NCBI GenBank assembly: GCA_947396885.1
Contig: OX377206.1
Span: 47,847,631-47,911,630, forward strand
Direction of reading: 5' to 3'
DNA: 64,000 bases
DNA from: Heligmosomoides polygyrus polygyrus
Taxonomy: Eukaryota > Nematoda > Chromadorea > Rhabditida > Heligmosomidae
Both the position numbers and the translations under genes were made by a program. Below are positions 43,665 to 53,282 of this stretch, piece after piece. The notes under the pieces were generated by a model, which did not search any database, was not told the origin of the DNA, and saw only the letters and a program-made list of their open reading frames with translations. Positions within the stretch are counted from its first letter, which is position 1. Each line of letters opens with the position of its first letter.

Positions 43665-43975
43665 GAGAATTGACTGAGACCGGTGGGATTGACTAAGAAC
43701 GACGGGGTAGACTAAGACCGGAGGGATTGACTGTACGAGACCGACGGAACGAGGGAACGAGGCCCGCGGGATGGAACGAGACCGGCGGGATTGGCGAGAC
43801 CAGCGGGATTGAACGAGACCGGCGGGATTGCCGAGACCGGCGGGATAGAACGAGACCAGCGGGATTGAACGAGACCCGTGGGATTGAACGAGACCGGCGG
43901 GATTGAACGAGACCGGCGGGATTGAACGAGACCGGCGGGATTGGCGAGACCGGCGGGATTGAACCAGTCTGAAAG
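43665..43975. repeat. Tandem repeat upstream of the LINE ORF1
   Basis: About 12-14 units of 19-21 bp with consensus GATTGAACGAGACCGGCGGG and short deletions in some (GATTGGCGAGACCGGCGGG). Units become more divergent toward the LINE. On - it reads as Pro/Ser-rich repeats attached to MSADALVVIYVLPLKCEAP, a frame with no known domain. 5' UTR tandem monomers that carry promoter activity are known for some LINEs. Confidence 0.8.
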
Positions 43976-45500
43976 TTGATGTGCTTCGAAGTCCTTCAGT
44001 ATGCTGGCCGTCCGTTCGGCCAGCTTCGTTTCTTCCCTCGAAGGTTCCTTGTCTGAAGGTGCTTCACACTTCAGCGGGAGCACGTAGATCACCACTAGAG
44101 CATCGGCAGACATTGTTGGTGTTAGGTTCAGCAGACCTCAGATTTCCAGGTGACAGCCAATGATGAGGAAAAGAGTATATCAATGCCATCTAGGTTAATT
44201 TGCGGGAATCACAGACCTCGCTTCTCATTTTAATCACCTCCAACGTCACATCTCGGTCTCTGTTGAAAATCCGAGCAGGATGGCTTTTTTCCGAGGTCAT
44301 TGGTCCATGTATGGAAACAGACTGTGAGGAGCCTGTAGCCTTTATACGTCCGTATTGTGCCCAGTGGTGCTTCATGCACTTTGTACCTGTGTATCACTGA
44401 TTTGAACATTTATACATCATCATGTTAAATAACACAGCATGCAGCTGGAAAATTAGAAAAAAACGTCTGAAAATGGTATAGACAATCCCCCAGTCTCAAC
44501 CAGCCAGTTGAAATGCAAAAATGCAACAGCGTTGAACACCCGAACCCCCGACCTTCCTCGCATGAAGCAACGTTACTTCCACTACGCTCCTACTCGCTTG
44601 CGAGCAGTCATCGCGGCCGCACAAAAACCCAAACTTGTGATGCGCAGTACTCCACTGTGACTACAACAACCCCTACTGGGTTTAACGACTTGGCAAAAGA
44701 CAAACACATTTTTATAATAATTGTGGATTGAGGATTCTTCCTAGATAACTCGCTCTCCCCGTACAGACATATGCTGAAGACTCTTCCCTTGTGACAGGAA
44801 TGCGAGGTCGGCCTTGAAAACGCTGAAGAACAACAACTCTGCTGTACGGTAATGTTGCTGTAGTATGTTGCCGCTGTAGTGTATTACGTATTCCGTAATG
44901 TTAAACGGCATTGAGTAAACCCGCGCAATGTACGGTACGCGGAAGGTTGACCACCCATGCTTTTTGTGTTGAACAGTTTTTTTCTCCAGTAAACCGTTCG
45001 TGCTCTTCGACGTCTACGGTGACCTCCACAACAAATTCAAATTTCATTACTTATCATGGAACAATATAACAGAAAGCCGCGACAGAAATCAGCTTTTCAT
45101 GAAGACTTCAGGAATACAACGTGAAGCTATCATGTAAAGATTGATGCTGTAATGAACGAACTCTGAAAGGGGGCGAGGCGCTCAAGCGAGGTTTCTTGAT
45201 GTTGGAGACACTAAAACAATAATGGAATAGCTAAGTGGATACTGCTGGTTAACACATCACACCATATATACAGTCAAAGACAACTTGAGATGGCAATTAG
45301 ACATCATATCGATTATTCATGTAATTTCCATACGAGCACTCGTTGTACGGTGAACGTGTACAGCTGAAAAAATGAAATTTATGGCGAGCGGAATTATAAC
45401 GTAAAACTGTGATGAAGGCTTTCTTTTCGCTTTTCATTCCACGCGAATCGCAAAGCATTGAACCACATGCTAAGCCAAAACTGCCATTAACGCGCCACAC
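43976..45500. other. Mostly unassigned; repeat family E copy 2 inside
   Basis: 44490-44810 is the inverted counterpart of 35440-35770. Read on - it shows an A-box-like GTAGGAGCGTAGTGG, a GCTTCATGCGAGGAAGGTCG block and a B-box-like GGGTTCGGGTG, then TTGCATTTTTGCATTTCAAC, so it is a tRNA-like SINE. An open - frame at 44190-44375 follows a TTTTCAACAG acceptor-like site but is unsupported. 44820-45500 shows nothing. Confidence 0.45.
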
Positions 45501-45504
45501 ACTG

Positions 45505-45745
45505 TCGCAAGCACTTTGCATTGCCAGAACATAGCACTACAAGCCATGTGTGCCACACTACGCGCCTCCATTACGTTTATAGAATGGAATGCATCCGCGA
45601 CTACGTGTCGCCCTGCATCCCGCATATCGGCCCGGTCGGCCAAAAGCTTGCAATCGGTAGGTTGGGAGTAGTGAAGGGCGTTCAAAACTGTCGTCCGTCC
45701 CTTCGGGCGGTGTTGCTGGCTGTTCCTAGCCTGCACGACAGAGCC
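45505..45745 (-). repeat. Dispersed repeat family F, copy 1
   Basis: On - CTAGTCAGGCTCTGTCGTGC, GCCCGAAGGGACGGAC, GCAAGCTTTTGGCCGACCG and GGGATGCAGGGCGACACG appear in the order found at 60560-60780 on +. Both strands carry open frames, but homology to the other copy marks it as a repeat. The type is unknown. Confidence 0.6.
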
Positions 45746-46140
45746 TGACTAGCTACGGGCGTATATATATATATATATATAGGTTGGCAACTAATTTCGT
45801 GGACACTCAAGAATCTTCAGCAAAAGTATTAATTAACAAATAACTAATGCCAATCTTTAATTAAAATAAGATCCCTCAGAACGCAGAAGTGCTTCTCATA
45901 TATCAAGCAGCTGGTCTATCCCACGGCGATAGAATTATTGCGCTTTTAAGGCCAAGAATCCTTGGAGCTGCATATATACCCTATACTATATATTGTGGCC
46001 AAATACGATTCAAATTGCCTCCACAACATCCGTAGACGCAGAATGCGTGTCGAATCTCAAAAACGACCGACCAACGAAGAACTTCACCCTAGATTAGGTT
46101 GTTTGGAAAGTTCTTAGCGTTTTATGTAACGATTTTGCAT
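45746..46140. repeat. (TA)n, two mariner-like ends and a SINE1 scrap
   Basis: 45762-45781 is (TA)n. It is followed by AGGTTGGCAACTAATTTCG, and 46092 begins TTAGGTTGTTTGGAAAGTTC. Both resemble mariner terminal repeats, but no transposase lies between them. 46005-46080 (GTGGCCAAATACGATTCAAA, TTGCCTCCACAACATCCGTA) is a SINE1 body fragment. Confidence 0.5.
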
Positions 46141-46142
46141 TC

Positions 46143-46470
46143 GTCTATTCTTCTTCTTCTTCTTCTTCTTCAGCGTTTATCCCGCATCGTAGCGGGGTCC
46201 GCTATTCTGGTGTTATGACGCCACCTTTCCCGATCCAGCGCTAGATCAGGGTAAACACCAGTAATCTTCAAGTCCGCATGTAACGTATCTAACCAGCGCT
46301 GCTTCGGGCGCCCTCTAGGCCGCTTTCCTATTACCTCGAAGTTAAGGCCTATCTTGCGGACGCTGTCTTCCTTTCCACGCAGAACGTGACCGTACCATCG
46401 CAAGCGAGCTTCGCGCATCTTGTCGGCTATCGGCGCGACACCGAACTTCTGCCGAATAGCATGCTTGAAC
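46143..46470 (-). pseudogene. RTE 3' end fragment
   Basis: On - RQKFGVAPIADKMREARLRW, YGHVLRGKEDSVRKIGLNF and GRPKQRWLDTLHADLKITG match the C-terminus of the RTE at 36908-40068. The copy ends in TAA and a (GAA)n tract (CTTCTTCTT on +, 46149-46171). It is 5'-truncated at about 46460. The frame is still open. Confidence 0.88.
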
Positions 46471-46539
46471 ACATTGTTACTAGTAAGGTCTTCAGCTTAA
46501 CCGGTTCCATGCTGATATCAGCGGCCGGCCCATCCCGTA

Positions 46540-46710
46540 TCACGGGTGGGTGCTGACAGACCTCGAGGATATCGCGGATGTTACGTGCGGTCAAACAGCG
46601 CCGGTGGTGTAAGGCGAACATCGCTGCCCGGAAAGCAGAAGATGCGGGTTCGAGTCCCGCCTGGCGCAAGAGTTTTGATCGCAACAAAACATCCTGTAAC
46701 AACATAAGTG
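46540..46710 (+). mobile_element. SINE2 with well-preserved tRNA-like head
   Basis: 46598-46668 can form a tRNA cloverleaf. It has a 7-bp acceptor stem (GCGCCGG with CTGGCGC), a 5-bp T stem closing GCGGGTTCGAGTCCCGC, a four-pair anticodon stem around a CCGGAAA loop, and a terminal A. The loop lacks T33, so it is unlikely to be a working tRNA. The tail AGAGTTTTGATCGCAACAAA then ACATCCTGTAAC is shared with 29925, 31790 and 61800. 46540-46597 is shared with 29565-29610. Confidence 0.8.
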
Positions 46711-46714
46711 CTAA

Positions 46715-47345
46715 CAATTTACCATCTTCGATATGCTGATGACATCGTTCTTATAACAGAGTATTGGTCAAGCGGAGCGAATGCTAGCCGACTTCGATCG
46801 TTTATGTGAGAACGTTCGATTGCAGCTGAATCTAATAAAGACGATGTTCATTGGGAACCGACGAGTCTCTGATGACCCACTCTCGCTCAATGGAAGGAAC
46901 ATCTCCGAGTACTCCAACTACTTGTATCTGGGTCTCGAAGTCAACATGGTCATCGACCTAGCGCCGAAGCTGGGCTGGAGGAAACGAGCGGCTTGGGAAG
47001 CTTTTAAGAGTGTCAAAGAAACTGTGAAGACGACGAAGAACGTCTGATACCGTGCCCACCTATTCGACTCCACTGTTCTTCTTGCGCTATCCTACGCCTT
47101 AGAGACCTGGGCTATACGAAAGCAGGATGAACCCGCTATCATCGTCGCAAAGCGCGGAATCGAGAGGACGATGCTCGAAGTGACACGACTCACGCAAGTG
47201 AGAGAAGTTCCGTGCTTCGCAGACGTTCGAAGATCAGAGACGCTGTCGCGTGGGCCAAGTCGTGGGCTGGTCACGTAATGCTTTCCGCAGATACCCACTG
47301 GACATCACCGAGTGGATTCCGCGGCATCTCACAAAGAATGCCCAT
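46715..47345 (+). pseudogene. RTE reverse transcriptase fragment
   Basis: It begins in the catalytic box (RYADDIVLITEYWS), then MLADFDRLCENVRLQLNLIK, TMFIGNRRVSDDPLSLNGRN, YLYLGLEVNMVIDLAPKLGW, YRAHLFDSTVLLALSYALET and a GIERTMLEVTRLTQVREV block. One stop at 47045 and a frame change near 47210. It runs into the left arm of the inverted repeat at about 47345. Confidence 0.85.
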
Positions 47346-47775
47346 GAACTTCATCCAAAGATTCTCAACGAGACTTATATGGCCTTGTAGGGGGGCTTCG
47401 GGCGAGGACCATAGAACTGTGTTTCGTTTTTGCTAAGGGCCACTGGATGGTCCGAAAATTGAAAAAATGCTGTGACTTCAGAGCAGGTGGATAACGTATA
47501 AGTGATACCTGGAATGGCCCTATCGTGCTCAGATCTTGACCTACAAAAGGTTTGGAGCTCAAATCAAAGTTTAATTATAGTAATGTGACAATTTACGCGG
47601 TTCCTAAACAAAGCTGCATTCAAGTGATTCATTCGCATCGATGGTGTCAGAGAGTGGATGGCCGAGTGGATAGCGCCGCGGACTTACGGGAGGGGAGGAG
47701 GGTGGGGTTGGGGGGGGGGGGGGGGTTCGATTCTCGAGGGTAAAATGGGATTTCCTAGGTGGTCTGCTCCCGTTT
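47345..47775 (+). repeat. SINE3-type element, left arm of a large inverted repeat
   Basis: From GATTCTCAACGAGACTTATA through AGGTTTGGAGCTCAAATCA to GATTCATTCGCATCGATGGT, the arm matches the complement of 48440-48870 throughout. It ends in a tRNA-like part: GGATGGCCGAGTGGATAGCG (A box), a poly(G) run and GGGTTCGATTCTCG (B box), like a Ser/Leu-type tRNA. Confidence 0.8.
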
Positions 47776-48439
47776 TTACAGCTGTAGTCACACATATCTA
47801 TCGTAACCTACCGTAGTCGACTGAAATTTTGAAAACACATCATATCCGTGATCAGCACCCCAAATAATCGCCCTGAGAGACGTTTGAGCGAAATTGTTTC
47901 TTTCGACCTCTCCTCGACCTTTGGAAAGGCAAAGGGACCGAAAGGCAGCAATGCCGGTTATTCTGCGTATACTCCTTTACTTACACATACCCATCGTAAC
48001 CTTCTTAATCTACCGTTTCACCGAAAATAGTTACCAGATTGGTGACTTGCCTCCCAAATAACCCTATAGATGAATTTGGGACGAAAACCTTTTTCGACCT
48101 CTATAATTGAGGGAGTAAGTGCAAGCGATCCTATCTGCAATGTCCCCGACCCGTCTCCCGTAAGCGTAAACAGAGTGGTGAGGAAGACATACATAGCAAG
48201 GCGACCATTCACACGAGTTGCATAAAACACTTCCAAAACTGATTGAGAGCCTTTCAAAGAGGTCATATGGGGATGCCATCTAATGAAACCTTCTTCAGTG
48301 AGATAACTTTGGTTTAATGGACGCGCGCGCGACTTCAGACCACATAACACAACCAGCTTTTTCCACATCTAACAACAGGTTGAAAGCAGGTTTAGGAAGC
48401 GAATACGGCGTCCTACCAAAGCCAAAATGTACTCTTCTT
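47776..48439. repeat. Spacer with two family D copies
   Basis: 47795-47935 holds CATATCCGTGATCAGCACCC, CAAATAATCGCCC and GACGTTTGAGCGAAATTG. 48000-48110 holds CCTCCCAAATAACCCTATAG and TGGGACGAAAACC. Both belong to family D. Open frames at 48018-48368 overlap on - and are not supported. Confidence 0.55.
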
Positions 48440-49080
48440 TTGCAAAAACGTGATCAGACCACCTAGGAAATCCCCTAACCCTCGCCGGCATCGAAAAATC
48501 CTCCTCCCTTATCTCCCTTATCTCCGCGTCGCTTACCACTCGGCCATCCTCTCGCTGCCACCATCGATGCGAATGAATCACATGAATTTTCCCTGCAGCA
48601 TCGTCTAGGGAACGTCGTAGATTACCATAATGCTATAATAAACTTTAATTTGAGCTCCAAACCTTTTGTCAGTTAAGTTCTGAGCACGACAGGGCTTTTC
48701 CAGGTGCCACTTATGCCTTATCAGCCCGCTATGAAGTGACAGCATTTTTCCAATTTCGGACCACCCAGTGACGCGTAGAAAAAACCAAACACAGTTCCGT
48801 GATCCCCGTCCGATGTCCTACAAGGAAATATAGGTCTCGTTGAGAATGCTGGGAGAAGTTCGAGGGCTTCCCTTGTCGGAAGAACACCTATTCGCCCAAA
48901 AACGTGTTGGTCGGATTTCATCGTTATAGCCCTGAACGGATAATTTGGAGCTTTTCGTGTTCCTCGGGCGAGGAGGATCCATTGGAGCAATCTGGCACGC
49001 GATATAGACGAACGAAGGCGCTGTTATCGCCCGCTCGAGCAACTCAATGATCAACGGAACAACAGGTGACGCAAGTGAAA
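48440..49080 (-). repeat. SINE3-type element, right arm and longer 5' part
   Basis: On - it starts near GTTGTTCCGTTGATCATTGA, which is shared with 1205-1240. It continues with GATTCTCAACGAGACCTATA, GTGGCACCTGGAAAAGCCC, AGGTTTGGAGCTCAAATTAA and GATTCATTCGCATCGATGGT, and ends in a tRNA-like part, GGATGGCCGAGTGGTAAGCG. This is the longest copy, about 640 bp. Confidence 0.75.
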
Positions 49081-49084
49081 GAAA

Positions 49085-49385
49085 TCCACAACGGCGGTGT
49101 GATAGCACAGTGGGAGGAGGTGACGGCTATTACGTGCATTCGATTCCAAGTTTTTAATTCGGATTTCCCTTTAGGATAACCAAGCCTTCCATCCCTGCGG
49201 ATCGTCTGACTTCTCTGGGAAGTATGAAACACTGAATTGTCCATCGACGTCCATGTGTCCATCCATTGCAATTCAACGTTTAAGTCAAATACGCATTCAA
49301 ATTGCCCCACGTCATATCGTAAAAGTAGAATACGCGGCGCATCCCGAAATTAGCTGACTAACACGAACCTTTATCCTTTATCCTA
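49085..49385 (+). mobile_element. SINE1 copy
   Basis: Head GGTGTGATAGCACAGTGGGA, a B-box-like TTCGGATTTCCC, AACCAAGCCTTCCATCCCTG, AAATACGCATTCAAATTGCC and a TTTATCCTTTATCC end. It follows the full SINE1 order with moderate divergence. It lies in the intron downstream of the exon at 49451-49535. Confidence 0.8.
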
Positions 49386-49450
49386 TCTTCTACAAATTGA
49401 CAAAAACAGTTCCAACAGCCTAACCTCGTAGCTACTGGAGGCGCACTTAC

Positions 49451-49535
49451 ACCGCTCCAAAGTGGTGCAGCCTGGTCATCACCAGAACCATTGGCTGTGG
49501 CTGTCGTTGTATTCGTTGATGGCTCGGCATGATCT
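49451..49535 (-). CDS. Host membrane-protein gene, exon D (cytoplasmic tail)
   Basis: Acceptor ACCATTTTATAG, 85 nt, donor AGCGGT|GTAAGTGC. The first base completes a codon begun in exon C (AG|A, Arg), then DHAEPSTNTTTATANGSGDD and QAAPLWSG follow, ending on a codon boundary. It is low-complexity Thr/Asn/Ala-rich sequence, as in flexible tails. The intron to exon C is 80 nt. The next downstream exon was not found. Confidence 0.75.
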
Positions 49536-49615
49536 CTATAAAATGGTCTCTCTACTTTGTCTCACTATAAAATAATCGGTGAAGCACGACTGCATCCTTG
49601 AGACAAAGTGCTTAC

Positions 49616-49726
49616 CTTGTTCGTGGATTGAACACATGTGTTCCGTAAATATCAACCGGTACCATGGAGTCACTTGTACGCGGAAAGAATGGGTCGTCCT
49701 CGTCAACTTCGACGTAATCAGACGGC
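49616..49726 (-). CDS. Host membrane-protein gene, exon C (cytoplasmic tail)
   Basis: Acceptor CTTGCTTCAG, 111 nt, donor ACAAG|GTAAGC. The first base completes a codon from exon B (TT|G, Leu). It reads PSDYVEVDEDDPFFPRTSDS then MVPVDIYGTHVFNPRT. The acidic YVEVDEDD stretch and Ser/Thr sites would lie on the cytoplasmic side if exon B spans the membrane. No domain was recognised. The intron to exon B is 11.3 kb and full of mobile elements; an additional symmetric exon between them is not excluded. Confidence 0.78.
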
Positions 49727-49739
49727 CTGAAGCAAGCAC

Positions 49740-50990
49740 ACTTGATAAGCATCACGATATCAGGCAGCAACAGAAAACTGCGTTAAAGGGGTTTCTCAAG
49801 TTGTATTCTCTGTTTACACACTACTGCTGTAACCATTGGCAACAACACAGACGAAAATATACATCCTACAACCAATTGATCGGTTGAAGGAGACTGATTG
49901 GGAAACACCGTAGCAGTTTCTAAAATTCCTGCGCACTTGTGGGTAGGTGAAGAATGTCAACAACTGCGCCGTCTGTGAAAAAAAACCGAGCTTCAGCTAT
50001 ATTCAGATCATAGCACTGATAAGGAAAAACGCGGTTTTTCCTAATACTCTAATTGAAATGCATTCGAAAAACGTAACTTTTTGAATATTCGGATTCGAAC
50101 AAAAATTATTTGAATGCCTATTCGATTGGGTCATTTGAGCACAACCTCGGACATTCGGGTTCGTCGAGCCGAGCTGTCCCCGCCGAACCACGTCCCCTTC
50201 AACAGTCTGGCAACCGCAGTTGCCAACAGACACTGCGGCTGCTATCACGGAATTGTTCCTCGAAGGGCCGAACCGGTTCCGCCCCTCCAACGGTCTAGCA
50301 ACTGCAGTTGCAAATGGCAACTGTGTGTTGCTATTCAATTGGAACAACAACATATATTGCTATTCCGTTGGAGGCGAGCAACATGTGTTGCTATCCAGGC
50401 CACAGTGGTTAGCGTGCCCCAATTGCACCGCTCACACCGCTCGCGCCCAAAGGAAGAATTGCGAGGTTAGCAACGCAGTTTTGCTATCCGGGCGCAGTCA
50501 CTAGCACCGCGGAACAGCGTGTGCAGGACGTAGGCTCCAGGACCTAACTCCAAGGCGACGTCGTGCCACTGAAACGCGGACGTGCGCTTGGTGACGCATG
50601 GTTAGTCGCGGAGCACGAAATGTTCTCAGTGTTTAAGCTCCCAGACCACATTTCTAGCAATGAACTTAAGATCCCACAGGCAACAGTCTGTAGAAGGACA
50701 TCGTTGATCCGAGAATGGGTGATAGTGATATTCTTCCGTAGTATAACCGTAATCACGGGTAAAAATTGATTGAAGAAGTTGTAGATGGCAAATACTGACG
50801 CTAGAAACCATCCATATGACCAGGATTCCTTTATAAACTATAAACTGTCGCTGATCGTCCTACCGAAACCACATTGACCAGGTTCGACTGTCCGTAAGTC
50901 TTGGCATGATGATTGAACTTGTTGTTGCTGTTTTGACTGTAGCCAAAGCCAAGACGGTAATCCTTTATTCGGCTAACGTTTCGGCTATTC
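49740..50990. other. Intron sequence, nothing firmly identified
   Basis: It lies within the 11.3-kb intron of the - strand gene. A TTTTTTTTCACAG acceptor on - near 49978 opens about 50 codons, but no fitting donor was found. 50170-50500 repeats the motif GCAACTGCAGTTGC and TTGCTATCC several times. 50940-50998 reads ATTCGGCTAACGTTTCGGCT, which resembles the 3' region of Penelope-like elements from memory only. Confidence 0.35.
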
Positions 50991-50998
50991 GCCTTCGT

Positions 50999-51497
50999 CA
51001 GAGCCTGGAAAAATCAAAGACCTAAGTGACCCAACTGGTCCCAACTGCCTTTTTAGGCTACAATACAAGACAAAAGGCGGCCACTCAGTACCAAGTGTAG
51101 TGGAACACGTAGACGCCGGAAATGCTCACCTAATGAGATGGAAAGGACCTGATGGCAAGCCCTTTTTGCAGTAATTCAAAAGGTCCAAAACTGAATCGAA
51201 AGGGTGAGTGCCTTGCCATCACTAATGAGCTCTCAGCCTTCTTTGACCTCTGTAGACTTTGATCGCAACGTCTTCAGGTCAGGAGGGCCTCTCGCCGGTC
51301 TATCAGATACCCACTGCACGCTGCGCGAGGAGGTGGCCTGCCATCAGGTCCTTTCCATCTCATTAGATGAGCATTTCCGGCGTCTACGTGTTCCACTACA
51401 CTTGGTACTGAGTGGCCGCCTTTTGTCTTGTATTGTAGCCTAAAAAGGAAGTTGGGACCAGTTGGATCACTTAGGTCTTTGATTTTTCCAGGCTCTG
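50999..51497. repeat. Inverted repeat with 159-bp arms, 98% identical
   Basis: Arms 50999-51157 and 51339-51497 differ at three positions in 159; the spacer is 181 bp. They begin CAGAGCCTGGAAAAATCAAA and end AAGGACCTGATGGCA. The left arm joins the Penelope-like motif; the right arm joins a - strand frame (WNMNVVSEPGKIKDLSDP). High identity means a recent origin or gene conversion. Confidence 0.9.
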
Positions 51498-52530
51498 AAA
51501 CCACATTCATATTCCATCTCCAAGAAACGTTGAAATAACGCAAAGGCGTGCCACCTGTCCCTGTAGGAAGCGTTTCTAGCTGTCGGAAGCATCGAACAGC
51601 GACAACTCGTCCAATTTCGTCGCGCACCTGGCGCGACGCCAGGGGGTTCGCGCGGCGTTGGAGTTACGTCTGCCCCGCAGGCCGTAGCCACACGGTACAC
51701 GCGATGATGACACCGTTTGAAAATGCGCCGGCACCCATCAGTCTGATACACAACCTTGTTCTAACATTGTTTCTATTGTGTCCTTGTGATAACGAGTTTT
51801 CGGGAGCGGCGGGATTTCCATTTTAGCTTACTCTTAAGCTGTCAGAGACGCAGGAGAGGGATTTTGCCGCTTTAATCGCAATGTCGTTTCAGGTGGACTT
51901 TATTAGGTCTACTAGGAGAACTCTGCCATGGGAAGAACGAAAATCATTATCATAGTCGATTTTCTTCTGCGAAATGCCTTATAAGCCTGCTATATTAAGT
52001 TCGAATAACCCATTACCACTAGTAGACCAGTTTTGAACAAGATTGAGTGCGGTACACTAAGTATAGCATGCCCCTATTCCTAATCCGCTCGACATTTTCC
52101 TTCGCCATTCCGAGCTACGCACTTATCGATAGGTCTACTAATCGCCTGGACGTTTCACACCACGTTTCACACCCCAACGACGATCGTTTGGGTTTGACGA
52201 AGTGTAGTTTGATAAAAAAAAAATCGTCCAACATAAAAACATCCTTCAGGACCCTTTACGGTTAGTGAAGGAAATACGTGTGAGCTGAGCTCGACGACTT
52301 AACAGCGTGTTTCGAAGTCATGGTTAGAGTTTGAGAAAAACCGAGGATCTCAGCGTATTCCAGTCCTTTGGGCGTAAACAGGGTGGGGGGGGGGGCACGA
52401 TGTAGTGTAGCTCTATTTACTTTTTGAAACCGCATTCTTTGCAGCAATCGTGTTCTACTCCTACAGTGGACTGAGGTTGGACATTTACGATGTAACTGGA
52501 CATACACGTGCCTTGTTATCAAGACGTACA
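51498..52530. other. Unassigned intron sequence with a G homopolymer
   Basis: Overlapping open frames at 51548-51826 and 51467-51751 lie on opposite strands in GC-rich sequence and are not supported. A poly(G) run lies at about 52384-52393. No element was identified. Confidence 0.35.
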
Positions 52531-52531
52531 A

Positions 52532-52650
52532 GCCCCGTTTATACTTCGACGCCGAGCGACGCGACGTCACATTGATCGGACGACGCGATCGATCAATTTG
52601 GCCACAATGCGTGGAGTCGCGTCGCTCAGCGTCGGAAGTATAAACGGGGC
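52532..52650. mobile_element. Harbinger-like MITE C
   Basis: Ends GCCCCGTTTATACTTCGACG and CGTCGGAAGTATAAACGGGGC are inverted and run on through GAGCGACGCGAC on both arms, about 35 bp each. The end shares the TTATACT motif with MITEs A and B but has a different subterminal sequence. The target duplication is unclear (CAA left, CTA right). Confidence 0.75.
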
Positions 52651-53280
52651 CTATAACCACTGAATAGGGGGTGACCCCCATCCTATTTGCGCCGTCCTTT
52701 GGTGATAATTCGTAGTGCTGCCAATGTTCTGGAATCGACTTGTGTGTGAGTTGTTTTTCATATGAACAGCAGGGCTGTTTGGATGTGTTTTTGAACATCC
52801 TTAACTGATCTCTTTCTTTGTGTCGCAATGTTTTTATGCAGTGCTCGACTATGTATCTGTAGCCGTACTAGTTCGTTGTGTCCTGTTGATTTTTGGTTTT
52901 CAATTGTATCGTTGTTGATGAATTGATAATATATGGAATTTATGAGATCGGCAACTTACTCGAATGCGAAGTCGTCTAGAGATAATTTGTAAACATTCGG
53001 TACCAGGTATAAAACACACCTATAAATTCTGTCCAATGTCTGTTATGGCATTTGATTTAGGATGAAGACAAGTTCCATAAGGACGTGAAGGAATTTGTTT
53101 TTCATAGTTTACTTCTGTGAGGAAGCACAAAGATTGCTATTTTTAAAAATGGGTGAACTTTGACTTGACTTATATTTTCGGACTTGTGCTAACGAAACTG
53201 GTTCTAGGGAAGGCAGTGTAGGAACAACGAATTCCGTATCATAACTGGACTGCTAAAGAACTCCGGGCCTGGCTAATTTA
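52651..53280. other. Unassigned intron sequence
   Basis: AT-rich, with no supported open frame, RNA or repeat family. Confidence 0.4.
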
Positions 53281-53282
53281 TC

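Larger units (their letters stand above)
40086..43670 (-). mobile_element. CR1/jockey-like LINE, coding part
   Basis: On - the order is ORF1 (about 43592-43105), endonuclease (43060-42154), linker (42238-41780), reverse transcriptase (41758-40176) and 3' UTR (to 40086, then 36890-35870). A tandem-repeat tract lies just upstream at 43665-43975. The element is nearly full length but carries several frame shifts. The RTE in its 3' UTR came later. Confidence 0.8.

Noticed and set aside
46598..46668. Functional tRNA gene
   Set aside because: It folds as a cloverleaf, but the anticodon loop lacks T33. The unit recurs with a shared non-tRNA tail at other sites, so it is a SINE head.
51274..51627. 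117-codon - frame with an internal TTTCAG site
   Set aside because: Half of it is the right arm of the inverted repeat, and the frame does not survive in the left arm context.
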